64,000 nt of DNA from NCBI GenBank assembly GCA_964420995.1, contig CAYQUX010000017.1:38277-102276 (forward strand), written 5' to 3'. This DNA comes from Leptolinea sp964420995 (GTDB lineage: Bacteria > Chloroflexota > Anaerolineae > Anaerolineales > Anaerolineaceae). This document shows, in pieces, positions 1-9,305 of the stretch; position 1 is the stretch's first letter, and every line of letters starts with the position of its first letter. Below the pieces are notes generated by a model. It worked only from the letters and a program-made list of their open reading frames with translations. It made no database searches and was not told the DNA's origin. The translations under genes were made by a program, and so were the position numbers.

Positions 1-63
1 TCGGGAGACACATGGGTGAGAGCATCATTCAACCATGATCAAATATTTTATATGGAGGAGAAT

Positions 64-1230
64 ATGAATAGGAAGTTCAGAATTTTAGCGTTATTCTTGT
101 TGGTCGTTGTCCTCGCCGGGTTGTTTGCCGGATGCAGCCAATCCAAGACCATCAAAGTCGGTTTTGTCGCCCAGATGACCGGCCCCGATTCCTACATTGG
201 TCAGGCTGCCAAAGTCGCCCTTGAGGATGAGGTCAAAGCCATCAATGACAAAGGTGGCATTCAGGGTTATAAAGTCGAACTGATCACCTACGACAGCCGC
301 TCTGAAATTCCGGATGCTGTGGCTGCGGCCAAACGCTTGATGGAACAGGATCAGGTGAATGCCATCATAGGCCCCGAATGGTCAGGCGCCGCCATTCCCA
401 TTGCCAGCATGGCCACCACCGCCAAGATCCCCGTGATCGCCACCACGGCCTCCAATATTAAAGTGACTGTGGATGATAATGACAAAGTCCACCCGTATAT
501 GTTCCGCACCTGCTTCATCGATCCATACCAGGGTTACGCGCTGGCTGATTTTGCCTACAAGGAACTTGGCAAGAAGAAAGCCGCCTTCATCACCGATGTA
601 ACCGCCGCCTATTCCGTGGGTATTCAGAACTACTTTGAAGATCACTTCAAGGAACTGGGTGGGGAAGTGGTAGCTAAAGAAGGTTATCAGGCCAACGACA
701 CTGAATTCCGCGCGCAGATCTCGAAAGTAGCCGAATCTGGTGCTGATATTCTGGTTGTTCCCACCGGAACCTACCGCGATATCGCCCTCATCGCCAAACA
801 GGCCACCGCCCTCGGTCTCAAGATCCAGTACCTGGGTGTTGACGGCTGGGTGGCTGATGAACTGCTCAGCATGGCTGGTACCGAGCTGGAAGGCGCGTTC
901 CTCTCCAGCGGTGTCTCCACCGAATCCCCTGAATTCCAGGAATACAATGCCGCTTTCGAAAAAGCCCACGGCCAGAAAGCGTCTGTCTACGCCTACTATG
1001 CCCTCGACGCCTTGAAGATGATCGAATACGGCGCCGGTGAAGCCATCAAGAAAACCGGCTCCCCGTCTGCCACGGCCATTCGCGATGCCATCGAAACCAT
1101 GAAAGACGTTCCGGTGTTCACCAGCAATCTAACCATTGAACCTGATACCCATAACCCGCACAACAAACCGGTCATCATCATGGAGATCAGCGATTCGAAG
1201 TGGAAGATTGCCAAAACCTACGCCCCGTAG
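64..1230 (+). CDS. Branched-chain amino acid/amide-type ABC transporter substrate-binding lipoprotein
   Basis: Extracytoplasmic receptor of a liv/urt-type (HAAT) importer, 388 aa. The N-terminus is a lipoprotein signal: MNRK, a hydrophobic stretch and the lipobox LFAGC, so the mature protein should be anchored through Cys. The rest is a Peripla_BP_6 (type I) fold, with the typical KVGFVAQMTGP start and an IIGPEWSGAAIPIA segment. An upstream in-frame GTG at 16 exists, but ATG 64 is chosen because GGAGG (54-58) precedes it and the signal peptide begins there. It is the first gene of a five-gene operon with two permeases, two ATPases and an amidohydrolase. The ligand cannot be read from the sequence; the hydrolase at the operon end suggests an amide or N-acyl compound as much as leucine. 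Family is sure, substrate is not. Confidence 0.9.
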   Translation: MNRKFRILALFLLVVVLAGLFAGCSQSKTIKVGFVAQMTGPDSYIGQAAKVALEDEVKAINDKGGIQGYKVELITYDSRSEIPDAVAAAKRLMEQDQVNAIIGPEWSGAAIPIASMATTAKIPVIATTASNIKVTVDDNDKVHPYMFRTCFIDPYQGYALADFAYKELGKKKAAFITDVTAAYSVGIQNYFEDHFKELGGEVVAKEGYQANDTEFRAQISKVAESGADILVVPTGTYRDIALIAKQATALGLKIQYLGVDGWVADELLSMAGTELEGAFLSSGVSTESPEFQEYNAAFEKAHGQKASVYAYYALDALKMIEYGAGEAIKKTGSPSATAIRDAIETMKDVPVFTSNLTIEPDTHNPHNKPVIIMEISDSKWKIAKTYAP

Positions 1231-1272
1231 AATTCTTCAAATTCCTGCGGATTTGATCCAACGTTACCCGGA

Positions 1273-1303
1273 GGGGGCGTTCCGACGCCCCCGAAGGGTT
1301 TTT
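1273..1303 (+). terminator. Stem-loop after the binding-protein gene (partial terminator)
   Basis: GGGGGCGT (1273-1280), loop TCCG, ACGCCCCC (1285-1292), then a short T run at 1299-1303. A stable hairpin between a receptor gene and its permease genes commonly lets the receptor be made in excess while part of transcription reads on. Confidence 0.65.
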
Positions 1304-1378
1304 CCTGTATAACGTCCTGCTTGCCGGTACTTTATATTTATCAGCTCCTGGCTGAACCAACCGGGAGGAGCAAACCTT

Positions 1379-2254
1379 GTGACACTTCTTATCCAACAAA
1401 TTGTCAGTGGAATTTCAATCGGAGCGGTATATTCACTGCTCGCGGTGGGATACGCGCTGGTTTACAGTGTGTATAACTTCACCAACTGGGCTTTTGATGC
1501 TTTTATGGTGGTTGGCGCGTTTGCCGGTTTTTATGCCATTACCAGTTTTTATTTACCGGTCTGGCTGGCGCTGACCATATCGATACTACTAACAGTGGCT
1601 CTTTCACTTCTCGTTGAGACGGGCGCATACCGCCCGTTACGCATGCGCAACGCGCCGCGGTTGTATATGATGATCTCTGCCATGGGAGCCAACCTTGCGA
1701 TCATCAACATTGTCAACCTGTTGTTTGGCGGTGCTTTTCGTAAATTTCCCGAGATCATTCCTGGCACGATCAATATCCAGGGCGTTTCATTTGGCAAGAT
1801 GGATCTGGCGGCGGCGATCATCTCGTTCGTTACGCTTGGTCTGCTCTGGTTCTTTCTGATGCGCACCAAACAGGGATTAGCCATCCGTGCCAGTTCACTG
1901 GATACAGTTACCGCCGGTATTATGGGGATCAACAACAACAATGTGGCGTTGATCATCTTCTTTATCACCGGTATTCTTTCATCCATCAGTGGTGTTTTCT
2001 ACGGCATTAAATACGCCGTCTTTCCGTACCTCGGCTCGGTGACGACCAAGGCCATGATCGCCAGCATCATCGGCGGCCTGGGAAGTCTGCCCGGAGCCGT
2101 GGTGGGAAGCCTGCTTCTGGGCGTTCTGGAGACGTTGATCTCCGGTTACATTTCGTCGGTGTACCGCGATCTCTTCTCGTTCACGTTCCTGATCATCATG
2201 CTTTTATTCCTGCCTAACGGCCTTTTTGGCGCCCGGTCGGAAGAAAAGCTGTAA
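1379..2254 (+). CDS. LivH-type ABC transporter permease
   Basis: Inner-membrane permease of the BPD_transp_2 (LivH/LivM) family, 291 aa, hydrophobic throughout with about eight predicted membrane segments. The N-terminal QQIVSGISIGAVYSLLAVGYALVYS is characteristic of LivH (opening part of that stretch shown). It starts with GTG at 1379 behind GGGAGGAG (1363-1370). It pairs with the LivM-like permease 12 bp downstream to form the membrane channel of the importer. The length matches the family. Confidence 0.92.
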   Translation: MTLLIQQIVSGISIGAVYSLLAVGYALVYSVYNFTNWAFDAFMVVGAFAGFYAITSFYLPVWLALTISILLTVALSLLVETGAYRPLRMRNAPRLYMMISAMGANLAIINIVNLLFGGAFRKFPEIIPGTINIQGVSFGKMDLAAAIISFVTLGLLWFFLMRTKQGLAIRASSLDTVTAGIMGINNNNVALIIFFITGILSSISGVFYGIKYAVFPYLGSVTTKAMIASIIGGLGSLPGAVVGSLLLGVLETLISGYISSVYRDLFSFTFLIIMLLFLPNGLFGARSEEKL

Positions 2255-2266
2255 GGAGCATATCGT

Positions 2267-3175
2267 ATGGGATACATTAACACAATCATAATCCTGGGCG
2301 GCATCAGCGTTATCGCGGCGCTGGGGGTGGCCATCCTGACCGGATACACCGGGTTATTCTCCATCGGACATGCCGCCTTCATGGCGCTGGGCGGTTACGC
2401 GGCGGCGTATGTGTACATGAACTTTAATGTTCCATATGGCATTTCAATATTGATCGGAGGTGTTTTTGCCGGTCTGTGCAGCCTGATCATCGGCTTTCCC
2501 ACCTTCCGAAGTAAATTGACCGGCGACTACTTTGCCATCGCAACCTTCGGATTTGCCGAAGCCGTCCGGTTATTGCTCAACAATACGTATGAATCACTGG
2601 GCGGCGCGTTTGGTTTTACCGGAATTCCCCAGTTGACCACCCTGCCGGTGGTATTGATCTCCGTCGCGCTGGCTGTTTATCTTTCGCACAGTTTTGTTAC
2701 CTCGCAATTTGGCAAGAACTGTATTGCCGTCAAGCAGGATGAGGTGGCCGCCCAGATGATGGGTGTCAACCTGCTGCAAACCAAGTTGATCGCACTGTTC
2801 ATTAGCGCGTTCTTTGCCGGCGTGGCGGGCGGCCTGTTTGGATTCTACATGGCCTATCTGGTGCCTTCCATGTTTACGGCCACCCGCTCGTATGATCTGC
2901 TGGCTGCCGTGGTCTTTGGCGGGATGCAATCCCTCATCGGGCCGGCCATTGCGGCGTTTGTGCTGGTGGCTGTCCCGGAACTGCTGCGCTTCTTTACCGA
3001 ATGGCGTTTGATCATCTATGGTTTGCTTTTCGTAATCATTATGATTTTCAAACCTCAGGGATTACTGGGTTACACCGAAATGAATTTCACGGCAACCTGG
3101 TTTTTCATAAAAAAGACGGCTGCCGGTCTCTTCAAGAAGAAGGCAAAATCAGGTTCGGAGGATGTTCATGAGTGA
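2267..3175 (+). CDS. LivM-type ABC transporter permease
   Basis: Second membrane subunit of the liv-type importer, 302 aa, with about eight to ten hydrophobic segments and the LivM hallmark GYTGLFSIGHAAFMALGGY near residue 30. It ends inside the start of the next gene (TGA at 3173-3175; next ATG at 3168), so the permease and ATPase are translationally coupled. The C-terminal cytoplasmic tail is short and lysine-rich (KKTAAGLFKKKAK). Confidence 0.92.
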   Translation: MGYINTIIILGGISVIAALGVAILTGYTGLFSIGHAAFMALGGYAAAYVYMNFNVPYGISILIGGVFAGLCSLIIGFPTFRSKLTGDYFAIATFGFAEAVRLLLNNTYESLGGAFGFTGIPQLTTLPVVLISVALAVYLSHSFVTSQFGKNCIAVKQDEVAAQMMGVNLLQTKLIALFISAFFAGVAGGLFGFYMAYLVPSMFTATRSYDLLAAVVFGGMQSLIGPAIAAFVLVAVPELLRFFTEWRLIIYGLLFVIIMIFKPQGLLGYTEMNFTATWFFIKKTAAGLFKKKAKSGSEDVHE

Positions 3176-3974
3176 GTCTGTCCTCCATATAGATAATGTT
3201 TCTGTATCTTTCGGCGGTGTAAAAGCCGTTAAGAACCTGAACCTTGAGCTGCAAAAGGAAGAACTAATCGGTCTGATTGGCCCAAACGGCGCCGGAAAGA
3301 CCACCATCTTTAACCTCATCACCGGCTCAGTTAAGCCGACGGAAGGCATTATTCGTTTCAAAGGGAAGGATATTATCGGAAAGTCGTCCGATCAACTCTG
3401 CCACCTGGGGATAAGCCGCACCTTCCAAAATATCCGCCTCTTCCCGCAAATGTCGGTGTTTGAAAATGTGGCGCTTGGACTGCATAGTAATCCACACTAC
3501 ACAATATTTGAAGCCTTCGTCCGCACCCCGCGTGCCACCGCCATGGAAAAACTGGTTGAAAAACAGGTGGCAGAACTGCTTGAGCTGGTAGGTCTGCAAG
3601 ACTATGGCAGCCAGGCAGCCGGTATCCTCCCGTACGGGTTGCAGCGCCGTCTTGAACTGGCACGCGCCATGGCTACGTCCCCCGAGTTGTTACTTCTTGA
3701 CGAGCCAGCCGCCGGCATGAATGAAGATGAATGTTCTGATTTGATCAAGATGATCCGGAATATTCACGAGTTGAAGAAATACAGCATTATCCTGATCGAA
3801 CACCACATGAATGTGGTGATGGACTTGTGCCGCAACTCGCGCATCCTGGTATTGAATCTGGGTGAAACACTCGCGGTAGGCAGTCCGGCAGAAATTCAAA
3901 ACAACCCGCAGGTAATCGCGGCGTATCTTGGTGAAAGAAGAGAGCGTAATGGTAGAAAACGTTCCGTTTCTTGA
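3168..3974 (+). CDS. LivG-type ABC transporter ATPase
   Basis: Cytoplasmic ATPase, 268 aa. Walker A is GPNGAGKTT; the signature region is LPYGLQRRLELARA, the LivG variant that lacks a canonical LSGGQ; Walker B is LLLLDEP, followed by AAGMNEDE, also typical of LivG. ATG 3168 is chosen over ATG 3162 because GGAGG at 3157-3161 gives a 6-nt spacer. It overlaps livM upstream and the livF-type gene downstream (3949), which indicates tight operon coupling. Confidence 0.92.
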   Translation: MSESVLHIDNVSVSFGGVKAVKNLNLELQKEELIGLIGPNGAGKTTIFNLITGSVKPTEGIIRFKGKDIIGKSSDQLCHLGISRTFQNIRLFPQMSVFENVALGLHSNPHYTIFEAFVRTPRATAMEKLVEKQVAELLELVGLQDYGSQAAGILPYGLQRRLELARAMATSPELLLLDEPAAGMNEDECSDLIKMIRNIHELKKYSIILIEHHMNVVMDLCRNSRILVLNLGETLAVGSPAEIQNNPQVIAAYLGERRERNGRKRSVS

Positions 3975-4683
3975 CGTATCAAATTTAAATGTGCATTACG
4001 GCGGTATTCACGCCCTGCGTAACATCAATCTGCAGATTTCCCGCGGAGAGATCGCCTCGGTTATCGGGGCGAACGGCGCGGGAAAGTCAACACTGTTGAA
4101 AACGATCAGCAGTGTGAAAGCATTTACCTCGGGGAGTATTAAATTTAAAGGCAAAGACCTTCCCAAGGAATCATTTCTGGTGGTCAAGGAAGGGGTAACC
4201 CTGGTACCTGAAGGCCGCCGCATTTTCGGTCCGCTTTCCGTGAAAGAAAACCTGGTGCTGGGCGCGTATTCAAAAAAGGAGAGTCCTGAGATCACGCGGC
4301 GCATGGATGAGGTTTTCAGCCTGTTTCCCGTGTTGCGTGAACGCGTCAACCAGCCGGGCGGCACCCTTTCCGGCGGCGAACAGCAAATGCTGGCCATTGG
4401 CCGCGCGTTGATGTCAGAACCGCAGCTATTGCTGCTCGATGAACCCTCACTTGGACTGGCGCCGAAAATAATTGACCTGGTTTTGGATACCATCGTACAA
4501 TTGAACGAAGATACCGGTTTGACCATCCTTCTGGTCGAACAGAACGCTTCGCTCGCGTTGGAAATCAGCGATCACGCCTTTGTTTTGGAGACTGGCGAGA
4601 TTAAAATACACGGCAAGGGTATTGACCTTCTGGACGATCCACGCGTAAAGGAAAGTTATCTCGGATTATCCAGTTCAACATAG
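3949..4683 (+). CDS. LivF-type ABC transporter ATPase
   Basis: Second ATPase of the importer, 244 aa. Walker A is GANGAGKST, signature LSGGEQQMLAIGRAL, Walker B LLLLDEPSLGLAP, and the H-loop histidine position carries Q in LLVEQNAS, as is normal for LivF. The start at ATG 3949 (after GAAGAGAG) overlaps the end of the LivG-like gene by 26 nt; a TTG at 3928 is possible but less well supported. An amidohydrolase follows after 17 nt. Confidence 0.92.
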   Translation: MVENVPFLDVSNLNVHYGGIHALRNINLQISRGEIASVIGANGAGKSTLLKTISSVKAFTSGSIKFKGKDLPKESFLVVKEGVTLVPEGRRIFGPLSVKENLVLGAYSKKESPEITRRMDEVFSLFPVLRERVNQPGGTLSGGEQQMLAIGRALMSEPQLLLLDEPSLGLAPKIIDLVLDTIVQLNEDTGLTILLVEQNASLALEISDHAFVLETGEIKIHGKGIDLLDDPRVKESYLGLSSST

Positions 4684-4700
4684 ACGCATAAGAGGACTAT

Positions 4701-6302
4701 ATGACAACCGCAAAAAACCTGGTTTTGCTTAATGGTGTATTTCACACGCTTGATGAGAAACAACCTGTTGTCTCTGCCGCCGCTGTTCGCGATGGTCGTT
4801 TTGCGTATCTCGGCGATAATGACGGCGCCCTGGCGGTTTTCGGGAAAGAACCGGTTGAAGTCGTGGACCTGAAAGGGGCCGCCGTTCTTCCCGGGTTGAC
4901 CGATGCCCACATGCACTTTGAATACTATGCCATGATGCTGCAAAACATTAACGCCGAACTGCCCACCCCGGAAGAAGTGATTGCGGAGGTTGAGAAGAAA
5001 GCGAAGTCATTACCGAGGGGAAAATGGATCATCGGTTTCGGTTGGAACCATAACGTATGGGGGGGTAATTTCCCCACCGCAGAAATGCTCGACCGGGTTT
5101 CACCAGACCATCCGGTATCGCTGCAGGCGAAAAGCGGACATGCCATATGGGTGAACAGCGCCGCGCTACGGGTGGTGGGTATCAACGACCAGACACAGGA
5201 TCCCCCCGGCGGTCAGATTGTGCGCGACAACGCGGGAAAAGCCACCGGCATTATTCTGGAAGAAGCCATGTGGATGGTCGACAATAAAATTCCAGCTCCC
5301 ACAACAGACGAACTGGCAGCCGCGGTTGAATTTGCCATGCAAGCCGCCAATAAACTCGGTCTGACCGGTGTACACGACCTGGACCAGCCTTCGGTCTTTA
5401 AGGCGTTCCAGAAATTGAAACAAGCCGGAAAACTGACCCTGCGGATCAACAAGGGAATCCCCCTTGCCTATCTGGATGCTGTCATATCCGCCGGCCTGTA
5501 TTCCGGGTTCGGCGATGACATGCTGCACCTTGGACCGGTAAAAATGTTTGCGGACGGCGCCCTGGGTCCTAAAACCGCCTGGATGCTGGCCGGGTATGAC
5601 TCCGCGCCAAACGATACCGGCATATCGACAACGGATGTTGAAGTGCTTTGCGAAAGCACCCTTAAAGCCAATGCCAACGGTCTGGCCGTTGCCATTCATG
5701 CCATTGGCGACCGGGCCAATCGGGAAGTATTGAATATTTACGCGGAAGCCAAAAAACAATTGCCGGAATGTACCCTGCGCAACCGAATCGAACATGTGCA
5801 ACTGCTTGCACCGGAAGATGCCGGTCGATTGGCGGAACTGGGTGTGATTGCCTCCATGCAGCCGGTGCACGCCACCTCGGACATGTACATCGCGGACAAA
5901 CACTGGGGAAGCCGGGTGAGCGGTTCGTACGCCTGGAAAACACAGTTGGAAAAAGGTGCTGTGCTGGCATTGGGGTCTGATTGCCCCGTCGAGACCATTG
6001 ATCCGCTGGCGGGTATTCACGCGGCAGTCACCCGGCGACGGGCGGATGGCACACCCGGTCCGGAAGGCTGGCGTCCCGAACAGCGCCTGACGGTGGACGA
6101 AGCCGTCAGCGGATACACGACAGGTCCGGCTTATGCGGCTGGAATGGAAGACCGTCTGGGAAGACTGTCCGCTGGTTACCTGGCGGATATGACCATACTC
6201 GATAAAGATATCTTTGCCATTGCACCCATGGACATTTTAAAAACCAGCGTCCTTGGAACCATCGTAGATGGACAATTTGTTTTTCGTAGTGAAGCGATTT
6301 AA
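4701..6302 (+). CDS. YtcJ-like metal-dependent amidohydrolase
   Basis: Amidohydrolase superfamily enzyme (Amidohydro_3, YtcJ/AepA group), 533 aa, with no signal peptide, so cytoplasmic. Metal-site landmarks are visible: GLTDAHMHF (H-x-H on strand 1), FADGALGPKTAWM, HAIGDRANREVL, RIEHVQL and LGSDCPVET near the C-terminal part of the barrel. Such enzymes hydrolyse amide or N-acyl bonds, but the substrate is unknown. Its place as the last gene of a liv-type import operon suggests it acts on the imported compound; this is inference. A strong terminator follows at 6318. Confidence 0.85.
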   Translation: MTTAKNLVLLNGVFHTLDEKQPVVSAAAVRDGRFAYLGDNDGALAVFGKEPVEVVDLKGAAVLPGLTDAHMHFEYYAMMLQNINAELPTPEEVIAEVEKKAKSLPRGKWIIGFGWNHNVWGGNFPTAEMLDRVSPDHPVSLQAKSGHAIWVNSAALRVVGINDQTQDPPGGQIVRDNAGKATGIILEEAMWMVDNKIPAPTTDELAAAVEFAMQAANKLGLTGVHDLDQPSVFKAFQKLKQAGKLTLRINKGIPLAYLDAVISAGLYSGFGDDMLHLGPVKMFADGALGPKTAWMLAGYDSAPNDTGISTTDVEVLCESTLKANANGLAVAIHAIGDRANREVLNIYAEAKKQLPECTLRNRIEHVQLLAPEDAGRLAELGVIASMQPVHATSDMYIADKHWGSRVSGSYAWKTQLEKGAVLALGSDCPVETIDPLAGIHAAVTRRRADGTPGPEGWRPEQRLTVDEAVSGYTTGPAYAAGMEDRLGRLSAGYLADMTILDKDIFAIAPMDILKTSVLGTIVDGQFVFRSEAI

Positions 6303-6317
6303 AACCCGATAATGAAA

Positions 6318-6360
6318 AACTGGAGGGCAAGCGATTTCTTTGCCCTCCAGTTTCATTTAA
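6318..6360. terminator. Intrinsic terminator between convergent genes
   Basis: A 13-bp perfect stem, AACTGGAGGGCAA (6318-6330) with TTGCCCTCCAGTT (6340-6352), preceded by an A-rich run and followed by a T-rich run. It can end the liv/amidohydrolase operon from the left and the chemoreceptor gene from the right. Confidence 0.85.
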
Positions 6361-6398
6361 CTACTACTCACTGATCCAATGGATTTCGGAAGAAGGAT

Positions 6399-8774
6399 TT
6401 ACAGTACCTTCTTTAATTGTTCAAGTGATTCCGCAACAAGGTTGGAGTTTGATTTAAGCTGCTCTAAAGCCGTAACCGATTTTTGGGATCCATCATTTAA
6501 ATATGTAACGGCAAATTCTCTCAACCTGGTATGACAATTTTTATGGACATCTTCAATGTCCTTGAATTCCTTTATCTGTCCGTATTCAACTTTTCCTACG
6601 CCATAATACCAACGGCCTAATGCACATTGTCTCTCTGTGGGGAGGTTTGATGGATCCAGCTTTTCACCCCCATTTTGCATGACCTCGGCTTTCTTCAGCC
6701 AGTGTAAGTGGGCAGTTTTGAATGTTTCAATTTCTGCCAGCATCTCTTCATGGCTTGGTTTTTCAAGACGGAAACTCTTTACAATTCCCTGAAGTGTTTG
6801 TGCCATACTGGATAGAGATTGCGCGGAGGCGGTCACCTCTTCGACCTGGGCGCTCATTTCCTCTGTGGAAGCAGATACTTCTTCGATGGCAGCGCTATTT
6901 TCTTCACTTACGCTGGCAATGCTTTCAATTGATTGGGTGACTTCGGTGGAATTGGCGGCCATCTCCTCTGTGGCGGCGGTGTTTTCTTCCACAACCGCCG
7001 AAACCGTATCGACGGCAGAAACCAGTTCACTGGCAAACGCGTTCATTTTTCCGGTGGCTTCGCCCGCCTGCATTGCCTGTTTATTGACAGCTTCTGCGGC
7101 AGCCAGAATATCAAAAAGGGCTGAGCCTGCTTTGTTGGCGCTTTCAACACCAACCTCGACTTCCCTGGATCCTTCCACCATGGCACTTACGGCTTCTGCC
7201 ACGGTGTTTTGGATCCCTGAGATCAAATTGGCAATCTCCTTGGTAGCGGAACTGGAGCGTTCCGCAAGTTTACGCACCTCATCTGCTACCACGGCAAAAC
7301 CTTTGCCGTGCTCACCGGCACGGGCCGCCTCAATGGCAGCATTCAGCGCCAGCAGATTGGTTTGAGAGGCGATATCTTCAATGGTCTCCACAATGGCGCC
7401 AATTTCACCGGAACGCTGCCCCATTTCCTGTACTTTTTCCGCCGACGCGCCTACCTTGGTTTTTATTCGTTGCATCCCCTTAAGGGTTTCTTCTACAGTC
7501 GTTGAACCATCACGAGCCGCTTTTGCGGCTGTTTCCGAGTCTTTTGTGACGGCGGCAGCATTTCCGGCAACTTGTTGGATAGCTGTGCTGATTTGTTGGG
7601 TGATATCAGAAGCAATGGATATTGCCTTACTCTGTTCCTGGGCGCCTTTGGCCACCCCGTCAATCGCGCTGGACATTTGCTCAACAGAAGAAGCTGTCTT
7701 GTTGATGGATTCAGCCTGATCAGATGTGCCTTTCGCGATCTGCTGAACTGTCATACTGATCTGATTGGTAGCCTGGCTTGCCTGGTCGGATGCCCTGGCC
7801 AATTGGTCTGATGCCTCAGTTAGTGACCTGGAGTTGAGATTTATTTCCGTCACCGTTTCACGCAATCCTTTGATCATTCTCGCGAAAGCCTTACCAAGTT
7901 CATCTTTATCAGACTTCTGTGTAATGGAAACCGTAAGATCGTTGTGAGCGATCGTATCTGCTGCGGTACCCATCTCTTGCATGTAGTTCATTAAATTGTC
8001 AAACGCTCTTCCGAGATCCCCGATCTCGTCTTTCCGGAGGCGAACGTTATCCTTTTCCTTTTCAGACATGTCGCGAACAAGATCCCCATTGGACAGTCGA
8101 TTGCCTATTCCCACGACTTTCGTTAATGGTCTTGTCATGGATAATGTGATAACCGCTGATAGTATGATGGCGATGATTACACTAAAAATTCCGGCAGTAA
8201 TGGATACGATTTGTACACGACTTCTGGTAGTGTCGAATAATTCATCAGCCTCTGTATTTTCTGCCTGCAAGGAATTTGAAAAATCTGACAGTAATTCCCC
8301 CATATTTTTAGTATAGGTATCAATTTCTGAATCCATCTTCATAGTCTCTGGAGTAGACCCATTGGCAGCTTTCAGGGCTGGCAACATTTCAGTTTCATAC
8401 GTCTGGACTATCTTCTTGAAGCTGTCAGAAGCATCTTGAATAAGGGTTTTTTCCGAATCGGTATCTGCTGCATTGGCCAAATATTCGAGATCACCATTGG
8501 TCTCGGTTTTAATATCCTCCCAGGTTGTTGCAGTTTCAGCGAAATTCAGATTTATTTGTGTATCGGCAATAACTTCATATAACTTGGCGGCCATTCCCGC
8601 GCCTTCTTCCGCGCGAATGGCATCCTTGCTTCGTTGACTGCCGGCATCTTGAATTATGCCAAGTCCGGCGATTTGAGTATTCATATATATGATTATGGCG
8701 GTGAAAATCACCAAAAGCAGTCCAAACCCGACTGATAGCCGAACACCGGTTTTCAAATTATCTATGATTTTCAT
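6399..8774 (-). CDS. Methyl-accepting chemotaxis protein with C-terminal zinc-binding (CZB) domain
   Basis: Transmembrane chemoreceptor, 791 aa. Order: TM1 (about 12-34), a helical sensor of the four-helix-bundle kind (about 35-185), TM2 (about 188-212), HAMP plus a HAMP-like linker (to about 310), a long coiled-coil signalling domain whose conserved tip contains IASQTNLLALNAAIEAARAG, and a C-terminal CZB domain (about 690-785). The CZB zinc ligands are recognisable: His in HLHWLKKAE, Cys in CALGRWYYG, and His residues in EDVHKNCH. CZB domains sense zinc and, through zinc-thiolate chemistry, oxidants. No other chemotaxis gene is in the window. The start is ATG 8774, with a weak AAAGG upstream. 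Confidence 0.92.
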   Translation of the reverse strand: MKIIDNLKTGVRLSVGFGLLLVIFTAIIIYMNTQIAGLGIIQDAGSQRSKDAIRAEEGAGMAAKLYEVIADTQINLNFAETATTWEDIKTETNGDLEYLANAADTDSEKTLIQDASDSFKKIVQTYETEMLPALKAANGSTPETMKMDSEIDTYTKNMGELLSDFSNSLQAENTEADELFDTTRSRVQIVSITAGIFSVIIAIILSAVITLSMTRPLTKVVGIGNRLSNGDLVRDMSEKEKDNVRLRKDEIGDLGRAFDNLMNYMQEMGTAADTIAHNDLTVSITQKSDKDELGKAFARMIKGLRETVTEINLNSRSLTEASDQLARASDQASQATNQISMTVQQIAKGTSDQAESINKTASSVEQMSSAIDGVAKGAQEQSKAISIASDITQQISTAIQQVAGNAAAVTKDSETAAKAARDGSTTVEETLKGMQRIKTKVGASAEKVQEMGQRSGEIGAIVETIEDIASQTNLLALNAAIEAARAGEHGKGFAVVADEVRKLAERSSSATKEIANLISGIQNTVAEAVSAMVEGSREVEVGVESANKAGSALFDILAAAEAVNKQAMQAGEATGKMNAFASELVSAVDTVSAVVEENTAATEEMAANSTEVTQSIESIASVSEENSAAIEEVSASTEEMSAQVEEVTASAQSLSSMAQTLQGIVKSFRLEKPSHEEMLAEIETFKTAHLHWLKKAEVMQNGGEKLDPSNLPTERQCALGRWYYGVGKVEYGQIKEFKDIEDVHKNCHTRLREFAVTYLNDGSQKSVTALEQLKSNSNLVAESLEQLKKVL

Positions 8775-9069
8775 TTTCGTTTGCCTTTTTTGGGGGTCAA
8801 TCTATGATGCAAGCGTTGGTGAACCCTGAGATGGAAAATTTCCCGATATCCAGCATTAAAAAAACCCGATCTTTTATTTCCACTCTTGAATTCGAATTTT
8901 TTATGACTGGAGAAAAAAACACCCCCAATAAGCGAGAGAGACATCTCCCGTGAATAAAGAAAACATATTTCCTCTCTTATAATAGGAGGATTCAATGGCA
9001 AAGAAATAAATAATTGATAAAAATTTCATCATCTTTACCCTATTACCCGGGCAAATTTCAGATAAATAA
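8775..9069. other. Intergenic, upstream of the chemoreceptor
   Basis: AT-rich stretch without a supportable gene. It should hold the chemoreceptor promoter. A well-formed ribosome site (AGGAGG, near 8985) precedes ATGGCAAAGAAATAA, a four-residue ORF that is too short to call. Confidence 0.4.
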
Positions 9070-9104
9070 AAAGACCACAGGCGATCCGAGCCTGTGATCT
9101 TTTT
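9070..9104 (-). terminator. Terminator of the decayed chemoreceptor gene
   Basis: Near-perfect stem: AAAGACCACAGGC pairs with GCCTGTGATCTTT on either side of GATCCGA, with T-rich flanks read from the minus strand. It lies directly downstream of the truncated chemoreceptor ORF and is probably its old terminator. Confidence 0.75.
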
Positions 9105-9119
9105 GGATGCACATAACAA

Positions 9120-9305
9120 TTATGCAACCTTGAACCGGTTTACCACATCTCTTAGACCATTGGCCAGATCAGCCAGCGATTGCGCCGAAGCAGTCACTTC
9201 TTCCACCTGGGTGCTCATCTCTTCGGAGGAGGCGGAAACCTCTTCAATGGCCGCGATATTTTCCTCGCTCACGCTAGCGATGCTTTCGATCGCCTGGGTG
9301 ACTTT
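9120..9305 (-). pseudogene. 3' remnant of a second methyl-accepting chemotaxis protein
   Basis: Sixty-one codons and a TAA stop in one open frame, clearly homologous to the intact chemoreceptor next to it: SIASVSEENIAAIEEVSASS against SIASVSEENSAAIEEVSAST. They correspond to the descending helix at the end of the signalling domain. Homology stops abruptly at about 9305; beyond it the frame runs a few codons to a stop and has no start codon. The fragment ends in RDVVNRFKVA, without a CZB domain, so it comes from a different paralogue. Most of the gene has been deleted; its terminator survives. Confidence 0.85.

Noticed and set aside
382..969. Minus-strand frame opposite the first binding-protein gene
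   Set aside because: Shadow of a well-supported gene; no ribosome site, Gly-rich low-complexity translation.
8994..9008. Four-codon ORF ATGGCAAAGAAATAA behind AGGAGG
   Set aside because: Too short to support as a gene or leader; no downstream gene on that strand that it could control.
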